A stretch of 64,000 bases of DNA, from assembly GCF_023544865.1 (NCBI RefSeq), contig NZ_JAMJFX010000010.1:1-64000 (forward strand), read 5' to 3'. The notes beneath the pieces were generated by a model. It did no database searches, had not been told where the DNA came from, and saw only the letters and a program-made list of their open reading frames with translations. A program made the position numbers and the translations under genes. Below are positions 52,977 to 61,416 of this stretch, piece after piece. Numbering within the stretch: position 1 is the stretch's first letter; the number at the start of each line of letters is the position of its first letter. Origin of the DNA: Phaeovulum molybdatiresistens (lineage in GTDB: Bacteria > Pseudomonadota > Alphaproteobacteria > Rhodobacterales > Rhodobacteraceae).

Positions 52977-53878
52977 TTTCCCGCGCTCCTTGGGTCAAGC
53001 ACGTCGCGCAGGCCATCGCCCAGCAGGTTGAACCCAAGCGAAACGATGAAGATCGCCAGCCCCGGCATGGTGGCCACCCACCATTGTTCGAACAGAAACT
53101 TGCGCCCCGATGAAATCATCAGCCCCCATTCCGCCATTGGCGGCTGCACGCCAAGGCCCAGAAAGCCCAGCCCCGCCGCCGTCAGGATCACCCCGGCCAT
53201 GTCCAGCGTGACCCGGATGATGACCGAGGGCAGGCACATCGGCATCACATAGCCCCAGATGATCCGCCCCGCGCCAGCGCCCTGCAACCGGACGGCGGCG
53301 ATGTAATCGGCATTGCGCACGGTCAGCGTTTCGGCGCGTGCGACGCGGGCATAGGGCGGCCAGGATGTCAGCGCGATGGCCAGCACCGCATTTTCGATCC
53401 CCGGGCCCAGCACGGCGACCAGCGCCAGCGCCAGGATCAGCTTGGGAAAGGCCAGGAAGATATCGGTGATGCGCATCAGCACCTGATCGACCCAGCCGCC
53501 GAAATAGCCCGCGACAGTGCCGATCAGCAGGCCAAAGATCGGCGCGGTGATCGCCACAAGTCCCACGATGTACAGCGTCACCCGCGCGCCAAAGACGATG
53601 CGGGAAAAGATGTCGCGGCCAAATTCATCCGTGCCCAGCAGGTGCCCCGCCGTCAGGGGGGGCAAAAGCCGCTGGGTCAGGTTCTGGGTGATCGGATCAT
53701 GGGTCGCCACAAGCGGCGCGAAGGCCGCCATCAGCAACAGCAGCGACACGATCAGAAAGCCGATCATCGCCAGCGGATTGCGCCGGAACCGCAGCCAGCC
53801 AAGATAGCCCTGGCCCAGCCGGGCCTGCAGCCGGGACGCGGGGTTCGGGTCGCGCAGCCATGTGGTCAACGTGGTCAT
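52973..53878 (-). CDS. peptide ABC transporter permease (DppC-like)
   Basis: This 301-residue inner-membrane permease has an N-terminal OppC-N segment (RFRRNPLAMIGFLIVSLLLLMAAFAPLVA), five more helices and the EAA loop ARAETLTVRNADYIAAVRLQGAGAGRIIW. The start at 53878 shares its last base with the stop of the DppB-like gene (TGATG); the frame continues upstream only as a shadow of that gene. It forms the channel with DppB. Confidence 0.94.
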   Translation of the reverse strand: MTTLTTWLRDPNPASRLQARLGQGYLGWLRFRRNPLAMIGFLIVSLLLLMAAFAPLVATHDPITQNLTQRLLPPLTAGHLLGTDEFGRDIFSRIVFGARVTLYIVGLVAITAPIFGLLIGTVAGYFGGWVDQVLMRITDIFLAFPKLILALALVAVLGPGIENAVLAIALTSWPPYARVARAETLTVRNADYIAAVRLQGAGAGRIIWGYVMPMCLPSVIIRVTLDMAGVILTAAGLGFLGLGVQPPMAEWGLMISSGRKFLFEQWWVATMPGLAIFIVSLGFNLLGDGLRDVLDPRSAGK

Positions 53879-54945
53879 CAGCGGGCCCTCGGGTCGACAA
53901 GGCGATACAGGATGTCGGAAAACATGTTCAGCGCCACAAAGACGATGCCCACCACCACCGTTCCGCCCAGAACCGCTGGCATGTCGGCAGAAAACAGCGC
54001 CGTGGTGATGTAAAGGCCAAGGCCGGGCCAGGCAAAGACCGTCTCGGTCAGCACCGATCCTTCCAGCAGGTTCGCATAGCTTAGCGCGATCACGGTGATC
54101 AGCGGCACCATCACGTTCTTCAGCGCATGAACCCAGATCACCCGCCATTCCGGCATGCCCTTGACGCGGGCGGTGGTGATATATTCCTGGCTCAGTTCAT
54201 TCATCATGAAGCTGCGGGTCATCCGGCTGATATAGGCCATGGAATAATAGCCAAGCACCCCCGCGGGCAGGATGATGTGCGACAGCGCGTTGCGGAAAAT
54301 ATCCCATTTGCCGGCAAGGGCCGTGTCGATCAGGATCATGCCGGTCACCCGCGGCACGTCGAATTCGAACATCATCTCGAACCCGGCATCCAGACGGCCC
54401 GGCCCCCCGACCCAGCCCAGGATGCCGTAGAACAGCAACAACCCCATCAGCCCCAGCCAGAACACCGGCATGGAATACCCCATCAGCCCGATCAGCCGCA
54501 CCAGCTGGTCGATCCAGGTGCCCGGGCGCGTCGCCGCCAAAACCCCCGCCGGAATGCCCAGCAACACGCCAAAGATCGTGGCAATCGTGGCCAGTTCCAG
54601 CGTGGCGGGGAAATAGCGCGCGATATCCTCGGCCACCGGGGTTCGCGTGCGGATCGAGGTGCCAAGATCCCCGGTCAGCGCATCGCGGACATAGATGACG
54701 AATTGTTCCCACATCGGGCGATCCAGGCCCAGCGCCTCGCGCGCGGCTTCATACTGCGCGGTGGTGGCGCGTTCGCCGACCACGGCCAGAACCGGGTCGA
54801 TCGGCACGACGCGGCCGATCACGAAAGTGATCAGCATCAGGCCAAGGAAGGTCGCCGCCAGGGCCAGAACCGTCGCGCCAAGACGCTTGAGGTTATGGAC
54901 CAGGCGCGAGCGGCGGCGGGGCGGGGCGGTATCGGTGCTGGCCAT
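53878..54945 (-). CDS. peptide ABC transporter permease (DppB-like)
   Basis: This 355-residue permease has a basic cytoplasmic start (RRRSRLVHNLKRLGATVLAL), six hydrophobic helices and the conserved EAA loop containing EYITTARVKGMPEWRVIWVHALKN. It lies between the substrate-binding protein gene, 42 bases upstream across a hairpin, and the DppC-like gene. Confidence 0.94.
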   Translation of the reverse strand: MASTDTAPPRRRSRLVHNLKRLGATVLALAATFLGLMLITFVIGRVVPIDPVLAVVGERATTAQYEAAREALGLDRPMWEQFVIYVRDALTGDLGTSIRTRTPVAEDIARYFPATLELATIATIFGVLLGIPAGVLAATRPGTWIDQLVRLIGLMGYSMPVFWLGLMGLLLFYGILGWVGGPGRLDAGFEMMFEFDVPRVTGMILIDTALAGKWDIFRNALSHIILPAGVLGYYSMAYISRMTRSFMMNELSQEYITTARVKGMPEWRVIWVHALKNVMVPLITVIALSYANLLEGSVLTETVFAWPGLGLYITTALFSADMPAVLGGTVVVGIVFVALNMFSDILYRLVDPRAR

Positions 54946-54956
54946 CGGGTCTGTGC

Positions 54957-54982
54957 GGCGCCCCCGGTCCCCCGGGGGCGCC
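54957..54982 (-). terminator. hairpin between the binding-protein and permease genes
   Basis: Perfect 11-bp arms GGCGCCCCCGG (54957-54967) and CCGGGGGCGCC (54972-54982) with a 4-base loop begin 5 bases after the binding-protein stop. No T run follows. Such hairpins typically protect the upstream message, so that the binding protein is made in excess over the permeases. Confidence 0.6.
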
Positions 54983-54987
54983 TGATC

Positions 54988-56592
54988 TTACTTGGTTGCC
55001 AGCCAGTAGGTCGCCTGATCGGTGGCGCCGCCGGTGTAGAACCCTTCGACATTCGACCGCAGGGCCGTCTGGCTGATCTGCTGGAACATCGCGATGAAGG
55101 CCGAGGTGTCGCGGTGCTTGCGCTGGATTTCCTCATACATCGCGCGGCGCTTGTCGGTGTCACGCTCGATCACGGCGGCCTCGGTCATGTCGTGCAGCTC
55201 GCCCGGATCATAGGCGGTGCGCCAGGCCAGGATGCCGGTCAGCTGGCCTTCATCCGCGTTGTTCGGGTTGTATGCGAAGGTCGAGGCATTGGTATGCGGG
55301 TCCGGGTAATCCGGGCCCCAGGCCTGCAAGGTGATGTCGTGGTTGCGGGCGCGGTAATCGCCCAGCACCTCGGCCCCCGCCCCGGGCTTCAGTTCAACCT
55401 TGATGCCGGCCTGGCCAAAGGTGTTCTGGATCGACTGCGCCATTTCCACCCGCTGCTGGTCGTTGCGCACCGAAATCGTGGTGGTAAATCCATCGGGGAA
55501 GCCCGCCTCGGCCAGCAGGGCCTTGGCCTTTTCCACGTTCAGCTCATAGGGCGTTTCTTCCAGCGAACCCAGATAGCCGCGCGGCAGGAAGTGCTGATGC
55601 ACCATCATCTGGCCCTTGAACACGGTCGCGGCCATGCCGTCATAATCGACCAGCCAGCGCAGCGCGTCCATGACCTTGGGGTTGTTCAGCGGCTCGCGTT
55701 TCTGGTTCAGCGCGAGGTAGTAGATATAGCCCGCCACGTCATCGACGACCTTGACGTCGGGATTGCCCGCGATCCCTTCGATATCGGTGGTGTTCAGCTT
55801 GCGCGCGATGTCGATATCGCCCTTTTCCAACTGCAGGCGCTGGGTCGCGGGTTCGGGGACGTGACGCACGAACACACGCTTGAGCTTGGGCGCCCCGCGC
55901 CAGTGATCTTCGCGCGCTTCCAGCACATAGCCTTCCTGGGCCTTGTAGGACCGCAGCACATAGGCGCCGGTGCCCGCCGAATTGGCCTTGAGCCATTCGT
56001 TGCCCATATCGCCATCGACCTCATTGGCCATGACGGTTTCCTTGTCGAGGATTGATCCGACCACCGCCGTCAGGCAGTTGTAGACCATCGAGGGCGCATA
56101 GGGCTTGTCCAGTTCCAGCACGACGGTGTCACCCTCGGCGCGGATCTTCTGATCGACGTTTTCCGGGGTAAAGCCGAACTGCGCCAGGATGAAGGCCGGG
56201 GTCTTGTTGATCTTGACCACGCGCTGCAGCGACCAGGCGGCATCCTCGGCGCGGACCGGGTTGCCGGACGAAAAGCTGATCCCCTGCTTCATCTTGAAGG
56301 TGAAGGTCAGACCATCTTCCGACACGTCCCAGCTTTCGGCCAGCCCCGGCACCAGTTCACCGGGTTTCGTCGGGTCCAGCTCGACCAGGGTGTCATAGAC
56401 GTTGTTCAGCATGTCGGTGCCCGAGAATTCGAACGCCTCATGCGGGTCGATCGAGACGATGTCATCGATCGCATCGGCAATCACCAGCGTATCGGCCGGT
56501 GTTTCGGCCAGCAACGCCACGGGCGCAGTGCCAAGCATCAGGGCGGAAAGGGCGGCAAGGCCCACCCGGCGAAGGGTCGGTTCGGCAAACAT
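54988..56592 (-). CDS. peptide ABC transporter substrate-binding protein (SBP_bac_5)
   Basis: This 534-residue periplasmic protein has a signal peptide of about 29 residues ending LLA-ET and the family-5 pattern: SIDPHEAFEFSGTDMLNNVYDTLVEL near the N-terminus, GLTFTFKMKQGISFSSGNPVRAEDAAWSL, and later TSAFI and QISQTALR. Family-5 proteins bind di- or oligopeptides, nickel or other small solutes. With a dipeptidase gene directly opposite, dipeptides are the most likely ligand. It is first in the unit SBP-B-C-D-F. Confidence 0.93.
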   Translation of the reverse strand: MFAEPTLRRVGLAALSALMLGTAPVALLAETPADTLVIADAIDDIVSIDPHEAFEFSGTDMLNNVYDTLVELDPTKPGELVPGLAESWDVSEDGLTFTFKMKQGISFSSGNPVRAEDAAWSLQRVVKINKTPAFILAQFGFTPENVDQKIRAEGDTVVLELDKPYAPSMVYNCLTAVVGSILDKETVMANEVDGDMGNEWLKANSAGTGAYVLRSYKAQEGYVLEAREDHWRGAPKLKRVFVRHVPEPATQRLQLEKGDIDIARKLNTTDIEGIAGNPDVKVVDDVAGYIYYLALNQKREPLNNPKVMDALRWLVDYDGMAATVFKGQMMVHQHFLPRGYLGSLEETPYELNVEKAKALLAEAGFPDGFTTTISVRNDQQRVEMAQSIQNTFGQAGIKVELKPGAGAEVLGDYRARNHDITLQAWGPDYPDPHTNASTFAYNPNNADEGQLTGILAWRTAYDPGELHDMTEAAVIERDTDKRRAMYEEIQRKHRDTSAFIAMFQQISQTALRSNVEGFYTGGATDQATYWLATK

Positions 56593-56751
56593 CGTAAGCT
56601 CCCTGTTTTATCGTTTGTTTTTTTGGTTCGGCCGCAAACGCGGACGGGTATTTCTTGACCGATTGGGCAGTTTTAGACATGCCTTGTCAAGCGACCATTC
56701 CGCAAGGTGCGGGCGGGTAAAGGGCGGCAAAACGCCGAAGGAGCAGGCAAT
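56593..56751. promoter_or_regulatory. divergent control region of the peptide transporter and dipeptidase genes
   Basis: This 159-base gap must hold promoters in both directions. It contains AT-rich tracts near 56610-56630 and, on the minus strand, a TTGACA hexamer (reverse complement at about 56688-56693), but no well-spaced -10. No clear operator was found. Confidence 0.35.
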
Positions 56752-57786
56752 ATGACGCCAATGGCGATATTCGACGGGCACAACGATCTGCTGAATGATC
56801 TTTGGGCCGCAGGCGACCGGATGGGCGCGGGCTTTTTCGCGGGGCGTGCGGGCGATATCGACCTGGCGAAATGCCGGGCCGGCGGCTTTGCGGGCGGGTT
56901 CTTCGCGATCTGGGCGCCGGGCCGCCCCGAGGATGCGCCCGACCCCATGGCGCTGGAGCGGGTCTTTCCGGCCATCGCCCCCGACCGCGCCCGCGCCGCC
57001 ACGCTGGAAATGGCGGCGATCCTGCTGCGCATGGCGCGCGCGCGCCCCGATGCGATCCGCATCTGCACCACCGCCGACGAGATTGTGACGGCCCGCGCGC
57101 AAGGCGCCATCGCCGCAGTGATGCATATCGAGGGCTGCGAGGGGATCGGCCCGGATCTGGAGGAACTGCACCTGTATCACGCGGCGGGTCTACGCAGCCT
57201 TGGTCCGGTCTGGTCACGCGACAACATTTTTGGCCACGGCGTGCCGTTCCGCTTTCCGGCAAGCCCCGACACCGGCCCCGGGCTGACCCAAGCGGGGCAG
57301 CGTCTGGTGCGCGAATGCGATGCGCTGGGCATTCTGGTGGACCTGAGCCACCTGAACGAGGCGGGGTTCTGGGATGTTGCACGGATCTCGCAAAAACCCT
57401 TGGTGGTGACGCATTCCGCCGCCCATGCGCTGACGCCGGCCACCCGCAACCTGACGGATCGGCAACTGGACGCGATCGCCGAACGCGATGGCATCGTGGG
57501 GCTGAACTTTGGGGTGCAGTTTCTGCGCGCCGATGGCATCAAGAACCCCGATACCGGGCCCGAGGATCTGATCCGCCATCTGGATTACCTGCTGGCGCGC
57601 CTGGGCGAGCGGCGCGTGGCGCTGGGATCGGATTTCGACGGGGCGATGATGCCGGGGTTCATGGGCTCGGCCGCGGGTTTGCCGAAGCTGGTCGAGGCGA
57701 TGCGCGCAAGGGGATATGGCGAGGATCTGATCCGGCGGATCTGCTGGGACAACTGGATCGACCTGCTGCGTCGCGTGATAGGCTAG
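56752..57786 (+). CDS. membrane dipeptidase (peptidase family M19)
   Basis: This 344-residue zinc peptidase of the renal dipeptidase family shows the metal ligands in FDGHNDLL (His-x-Asp), the bridging glutamate in MHIEGCEGI, histidines in VDLSHLNEAGF and VTHSAAHAL, and the aspartate in GSDFDGAMMPGF. It hydrolyses dipeptides, including those with D-residues in some relatives. There is no signal peptide, so it is cytoplasmic. I chose the ATG at 56752 because GAAGGAG precedes it. It is divergent from the dipeptide transporter, which would supply its substrate. Confidence 0.93.
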   Translation: MTPMAIFDGHNDLLNDLWAAGDRMGAGFFAGRAGDIDLAKCRAGGFAGGFFAIWAPGRPEDAPDPMALERVFPAIAPDRARAATLEMAAILLRMARARPDAIRICTTADEIVTARAQGAIAAVMHIEGCEGIGPDLEELHLYHAAGLRSLGPVWSRDNIFGHGVPFRFPASPDTGPGLTQAGQRLVRECDALGILVDLSHLNEAGFWDVARISQKPLVVTHSAAHALTPATRNLTDRQLDAIAERDGIVGLNFGVQFLRADGIKNPDTGPEDLIRHLDYLLARLGERRVALGSDFDGAMMPGFMGSAAGLPKLVEAMRARGYGEDLIRRICWDNWIDLLRRVIG

Positions 57787-57792
57787 GCGGAA

Positions 57793-57825
57793 GCGGGGGG
57801 CTGTCTGCCCCCCGCACCCCCCGAG
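57793..57825. repeat. GC hairpin plus CCCCCCGAGG element, copy 2
   Basis: Arms GCGGGGGG and CCCCCCGC (57793-57800 and 57808-57815) are followed by A-CCCCCCGAGGATATTTGG. This is the same arrangement as at 10318-10347. It lies between the dipeptidase stop and the convergent end of tamB and probably marks a transcript end. Confidence 0.55.
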
Positions 57826-57849
57826 GATATTTGGCCAAAGCCGAAGGGA

Positions 57850-60800
57850 TCAGTAGTCGCGTTCGAAGAACAGGCCGATCCCGCTATCGCCATCCGAGCC
57901 GAGGCTGCCGCGCGCCGTCAGGTTGGGGGTGACATCAAGGTTCAGGTTGATCTGCGACTTGCCCGCGCTGTCGATCACGACATCGCTGTAAAGGTTCTCG
58001 GACAGGTATTTCCCGGCGCGCAGCTGGGTTTCCCCTTCCTCGCTGGTGCCGATGTCCAGATCGTCCAGCCCGAATCCCTGGCGCAGGCGGCCCACGATGC
58101 CCTCGCCGCCCTTGCCCGCAAGGCTTGCGACGGCCGAGGCAAGCTGGGCCGCCTGCAACGGCGACAGCTGGGTGAGGCCCCGGTTGAACAAGAGCCGCGC
58201 CAGCACCTCCTCTTCGGGCAGTTCGGGCGTCGAGGTGAAGCGTAGCGCCGGGCTGCTGGCCTCGCCCTCGATGGTGACGGTTGTGGTAAAGTCGTCCTGT
58301 TGGGTGGTGGCGGCAAATCGGATCCAGGGGATCAGCGCGCCCTGAACGGCGACCTGACCTTCGTCCAGGGTGAAGCGTTGGCCAAGGATGTCCAGACGAC
58401 CGCGGATCAGGCTGAATTCCCCGATCGGGATGATGTCGGCGGTGCTGCCGCCAAGGCGCAACGCGCCGCCCAGTTCGGCATCAAGGCCGCGGCCGCGCAC
58501 GAAAATCTGCCGGGGTGCCGTGATGGTGACATCCAGCGGGTAGGCGGGGCCCGCGCGGCGACCGCTTTCATCCGGCCGGTCCAGCAGCCCGGCGCGGGCG
58601 CGGGTTTCGCGCACGGTCGCGGGTTCGCCGATATGGGTGATGTCGGGGATGGCGGCGACCCCGCCCAGACCGGTCGAGGGGATGCGCAGTTCCGTTTCCG
58701 CAATGTCCAGCGCGCCCGCAATCCGGGCGCCACCTGCAAGCGGGCCGGTGACCGACAGGCTGCCAGAGACCCGCGTATCATAAAGGTCAGGGTCGCGCAG
58801 GCGCAGCCGGTCCAGCGTGACCGCCAGATCGCCGTTGAACGGGGCCGTCAGGGCAACCGGCCCCCGCAGGCCAAGCGCTCCGCCCGAAGACAGCCGCCCG
58901 CCGCCGTCGATCTGGGCCTGCCCCCCCGAAAGCGTCGCCACCAGATCGACATCGTCCAGCGTCAGCCCCAATGTCGGCGCCACCAGACGCGCGCCCGATG
59001 CGACGACGCGCCCCGACAGCGCCTGCAGCCCCAGCGCCCCGACAAGGCGCAGGTCAAACCCCAGCGGTCCCTGAACCGAACGTGGGGCGATGAAGGCATT
59101 GGCAAGCGCGGTTTCGGCCGCGCCCTCAATCGCAAGATCAAGCTGGCTGAAATCCTGGGCGATGTTGCCCGTGATCGTGGCGCGGCTTGCGCCGGGGCCA
59201 CTGCCGGCCAGATCCAGCGCATAGGCGGTGGCTTGTTCGGTGACCGTGCCCGACAGGGTCAGAGGGCCGGGAAATCCGGGCGCGATCAGCGCGGTATTGG
59301 CAAGGCGGGCATCCAGATTGATCCGCCGCGTCTCTTGGTCGATCACACCATCGGCGGTGGCGCTGAGTTGCGGGTTTTCAAGCTGCAGCCGTTCCAGCCG
59401 GATGCGGCCATCGCGGTCCAGCGCCAGCAGCGACAGGCGTGTTTCGCCGGCCAGAACCCGGTCAATCTCGGGCTGGCCGATCCCAAGCCCGCGCCCGGTG
59501 CCATCCAGCGTCACGCGGCGGGTGCCCTCGGCCTCGGCAAAGGTGGCCTCGGCGCGCAGGGCCCCGCGCAGGCCGGGCCGCAGGATCGACAGATCGGTCA
59601 TTTCCGCGCTGGCGGTCAGGTCGCTGGCGCCGGTGCGGATCACCCCCTGGGCGGTGCCGGCAAGCGCGCGGGCGCTCACCTCGGCCCGGCGCAGGGTGAT
59701 GCCGGTTTCGTCGCGCCGTGCCGACAGCGTCACGGTGGACCGCCCCGCCAGAAGGCGGTCAACTTCGGGCTGGTTCAGGCGCAGATCGGTGCCGGCCACG
59801 GCCAGTTCGGCATCGAACGCGCCGTTCAGAACGGTATAGCTGCCTTCAACCCGGCCCTCGATCCGGCCGCCCAGGTCACGCCCTGCCAGACCCGACAGAT
59901 TGCCAAGCGCGCTGTGGCGCAGATCAACCCCGCCGGAAACCGTGACGCCGGTATCAAGGCCATCCAACCGCAGCGCGCCGTTCATGGCATAGCCACGACC
60001 GGTGGCGCGCAGCCGGGGCAGGCGCAGCGGTTCGCCCTGTTGCCAGGAAAACACCGTGCGCCCGGACAGGAAGGGGCCAACCGCCTGATCCAGGGCCGGA
60101 TCGGTCATGCGAAGCCCGCTTGCCGCGAAATCAACCGTGCCGCCGAACAGGGCCCTTCCCGCGCGCTGGGCAATCCGCCCCGAGCCGGTCAGCCGCAGGC
60201 CGCGGATGTCCATCGCCTGCTGGCGCAGCCCGGCGATGCGCCCGTCCAGCGACCAGCCATCGCCCTGCGCCCGGTCATAGCCGATCTGCAGGTTGGCGCC
60301 GCGCAGCCAGGTCTGTTCGCCAGCCAAAGGCAGCAGGACATCCTGCCCCGTGCCAAGACCGATCCGCACCCGCAGCGCCGCGCGTTCGGGCATGCCGTCG
60401 GGCCGCAGTTCGACCGCCCCTTCCAGATCAAGCGCCTGGCTGTCGATGGACAGCACCGGCAGGCTCAGGCTGCCCGAAGGGCGGCGCGCACCCTCGGCCC
60501 GCAAGGTGACCTGATCGCCGAAAAAGCCACGGTATTCGGGTGGCAGCAGCGGGGAGATGTCGCCACCCAGATCGGCGCGGAACCGCCGTTCAGGTGCTGC
60601 GCCTGTGGTGGCAAGGGTGCTTAGCGTCACCGCCCCCGTAAGCCGCGGCGCGCCATCCGTCGCAAGCCGGATATCGGCGGTGAAATCGTCGATCGGCGCG
60701 GAACCGGCAATGGCCAGGCTGATCGCGGGCGTGCCGGGCAGCCCGATCAGATTGGCGGCGATGCCATCGCGCGCTTCGTCGACCAACAGGTCCAGCGCCA

Positions 60801-61416
60801 GCTGGCGGGTGGCATTCGCGTAGGACCCGGTCAGCGACAGGCGGCCTTCGCGCCCGTCGATCCGGTTGATCGACAGGTCTGCCGATCCTTCCCCGCCTTC
60901 AAGGCGCATCGACCCCGTCAGCGACACCTCGGCGGCGGCGCCGAACAGCGCCTGGCCCAGCACCACGCGCCCGGCCTCGATCTTGCCGATTTTCACCGAA
61001 ACGGGCAGGTCCGGAAGGGCAAAGGGCTTGACCTCGGGCGACGGGGTGTCGCCCCCGGCAGATTGCGGCGCGCGGGGCAGTTCGATCACCGCGGCGGAAA
61101 GCTCATCAATCTCGACCCGCCCTGACAGCAATGCCGAACGGGTCCAGCTGATCGCCCCATCGCGGATGGTCAGCCAGACGCCCTCGTCATCGGCGATGGT
61201 CATCTGATCAAAGGTTGCGCGTGACGACAGGGCACCCGCGAACCCGTCGATGCGGATGGTGCGGCCCGCGCCGGACAGGTTGTCCTCTAGCAGGGCGGTC
61301 AGATAGCTGCGGTCGCGCGCGGTCTGTTCGGCGGGCACGGGCGCAGGGGCGCTGTCCTGCGCCGCCACCGTCGCGGGCAGCACAAGCAGCAGAAGGGAAA
61401 GCACAAAACCGCGCAT
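57850..61416 (-). CDS. tamB: translocation and assembly module subunit TamB
   Basis: This 1188-residue protein with an N-terminal signal/anchor (FVLSLLLLVLPATVAAQ) is built of long beta-taco repeats and ends in the conserved TamB (DUF490) domain with GGLTQLSPLQAAQLASAVASL-like and SEEGETQLRAGKYLSENLYSDV segments. TamB spans the periplasm and, with TamA, helps insert outer-membrane proteins or move phospholipids. Its start shares one base with the tamA stop (TGATG), so the two are translationally coupled. Confidence 0.93.
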   Translation of the reverse strand: MRGFVLSLLLLVLPATVAAQDSAPAPVPAEQTARDRSYLTALLEDNLSGAGRTIRIDGFAGALSSRATFDQMTIADDEGVWLTIRDGAISWTRSALLSGRVEIDELSAAVIELPRAPQSAGGDTPSPEVKPFALPDLPVSVKIGKIEAGRVVLGQALFGAAAEVSLTGSMRLEGGEGSADLSINRIDGREGRLSLTGSYANATRQLALDLLVDEARDGIAANLIGLPGTPAISLAIAGSAPIDDFTADIRLATDGAPRLTGAVTLSTLATTGAAPERRFRADLGGDISPLLPPEYRGFFGDQVTLRAEGARRPSGSLSLPVLSIDSQALDLEGAVELRPDGMPERAALRVRIGLGTGQDVLLPLAGEQTWLRGANLQIGYDRAQGDGWSLDGRIAGLRQQAMDIRGLRLTGSGRIAQRAGRALFGGTVDFAASGLRMTDPALDQAVGPFLSGRTVFSWQQGEPLRLPRLRATGRGYAMNGALRLDGLDTGVTVSGGVDLRHSALGNLSGLAGRDLGGRIEGRVEGSYTVLNGAFDAELAVAGTDLRLNQPEVDRLLAGRSTVTLSARRDETGITLRRAEVSARALAGTAQGVIRTGASDLTASAEMTDLSILRPGLRGALRAEATFAEAEGTRRVTLDGTGRGLGIGQPEIDRVLAGETRLSLLALDRDGRIRLERLQLENPQLSATADGVIDQETRRINLDARLANTALIAPGFPGPLTLSGTVTEQATAYALDLAGSGPGASRATITGNIAQDFSQLDLAIEGAAETALANAFIAPRSVQGPLGFDLRLVGALGLQALSGRVVASGARLVAPTLGLTLDDVDLVATLSGGQAQIDGGGRLSSGGALGLRGPVALTAPFNGDLAVTLDRLRLRDPDLYDTRVSGSLSVTGPLAGGARIAGALDIAETELRIPSTGLGGVAAIPDITHIGEPATVRETRARAGLLDRPDESGRRAGPAYPLDVTITAPRQIFVRGRGLDAELGGALRLGGSTADIIPIGEFSLIRGRLDILGQRFTLDEGQVAVQGALIPWIRFAATTQQDDFTTTVTIEGEASSPALRFTSTPELPEEEVLARLLFNRGLTQLSPLQAAQLASAVASLAGKGGEGIVGRLRQGFGLDDLDIGTSEEGETQLRAGKYLSENLYSDVVIDSAGKSQINLNLDVTPNLTARGSLGSDGDSGIGLFFERDY

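Noticed and set aside
54127..56055. 642-codon open frame on the plus strand
   Set aside because: It runs antisense across the peptide-transporter permease and binding-protein genes, which are clear family members.
58300..60624. 774-codon open frame on the plus strand
   Set aside because: It is the antisense shadow of tamB; its composition is arginine/glutamine/proline-rich with no recognisable domain.
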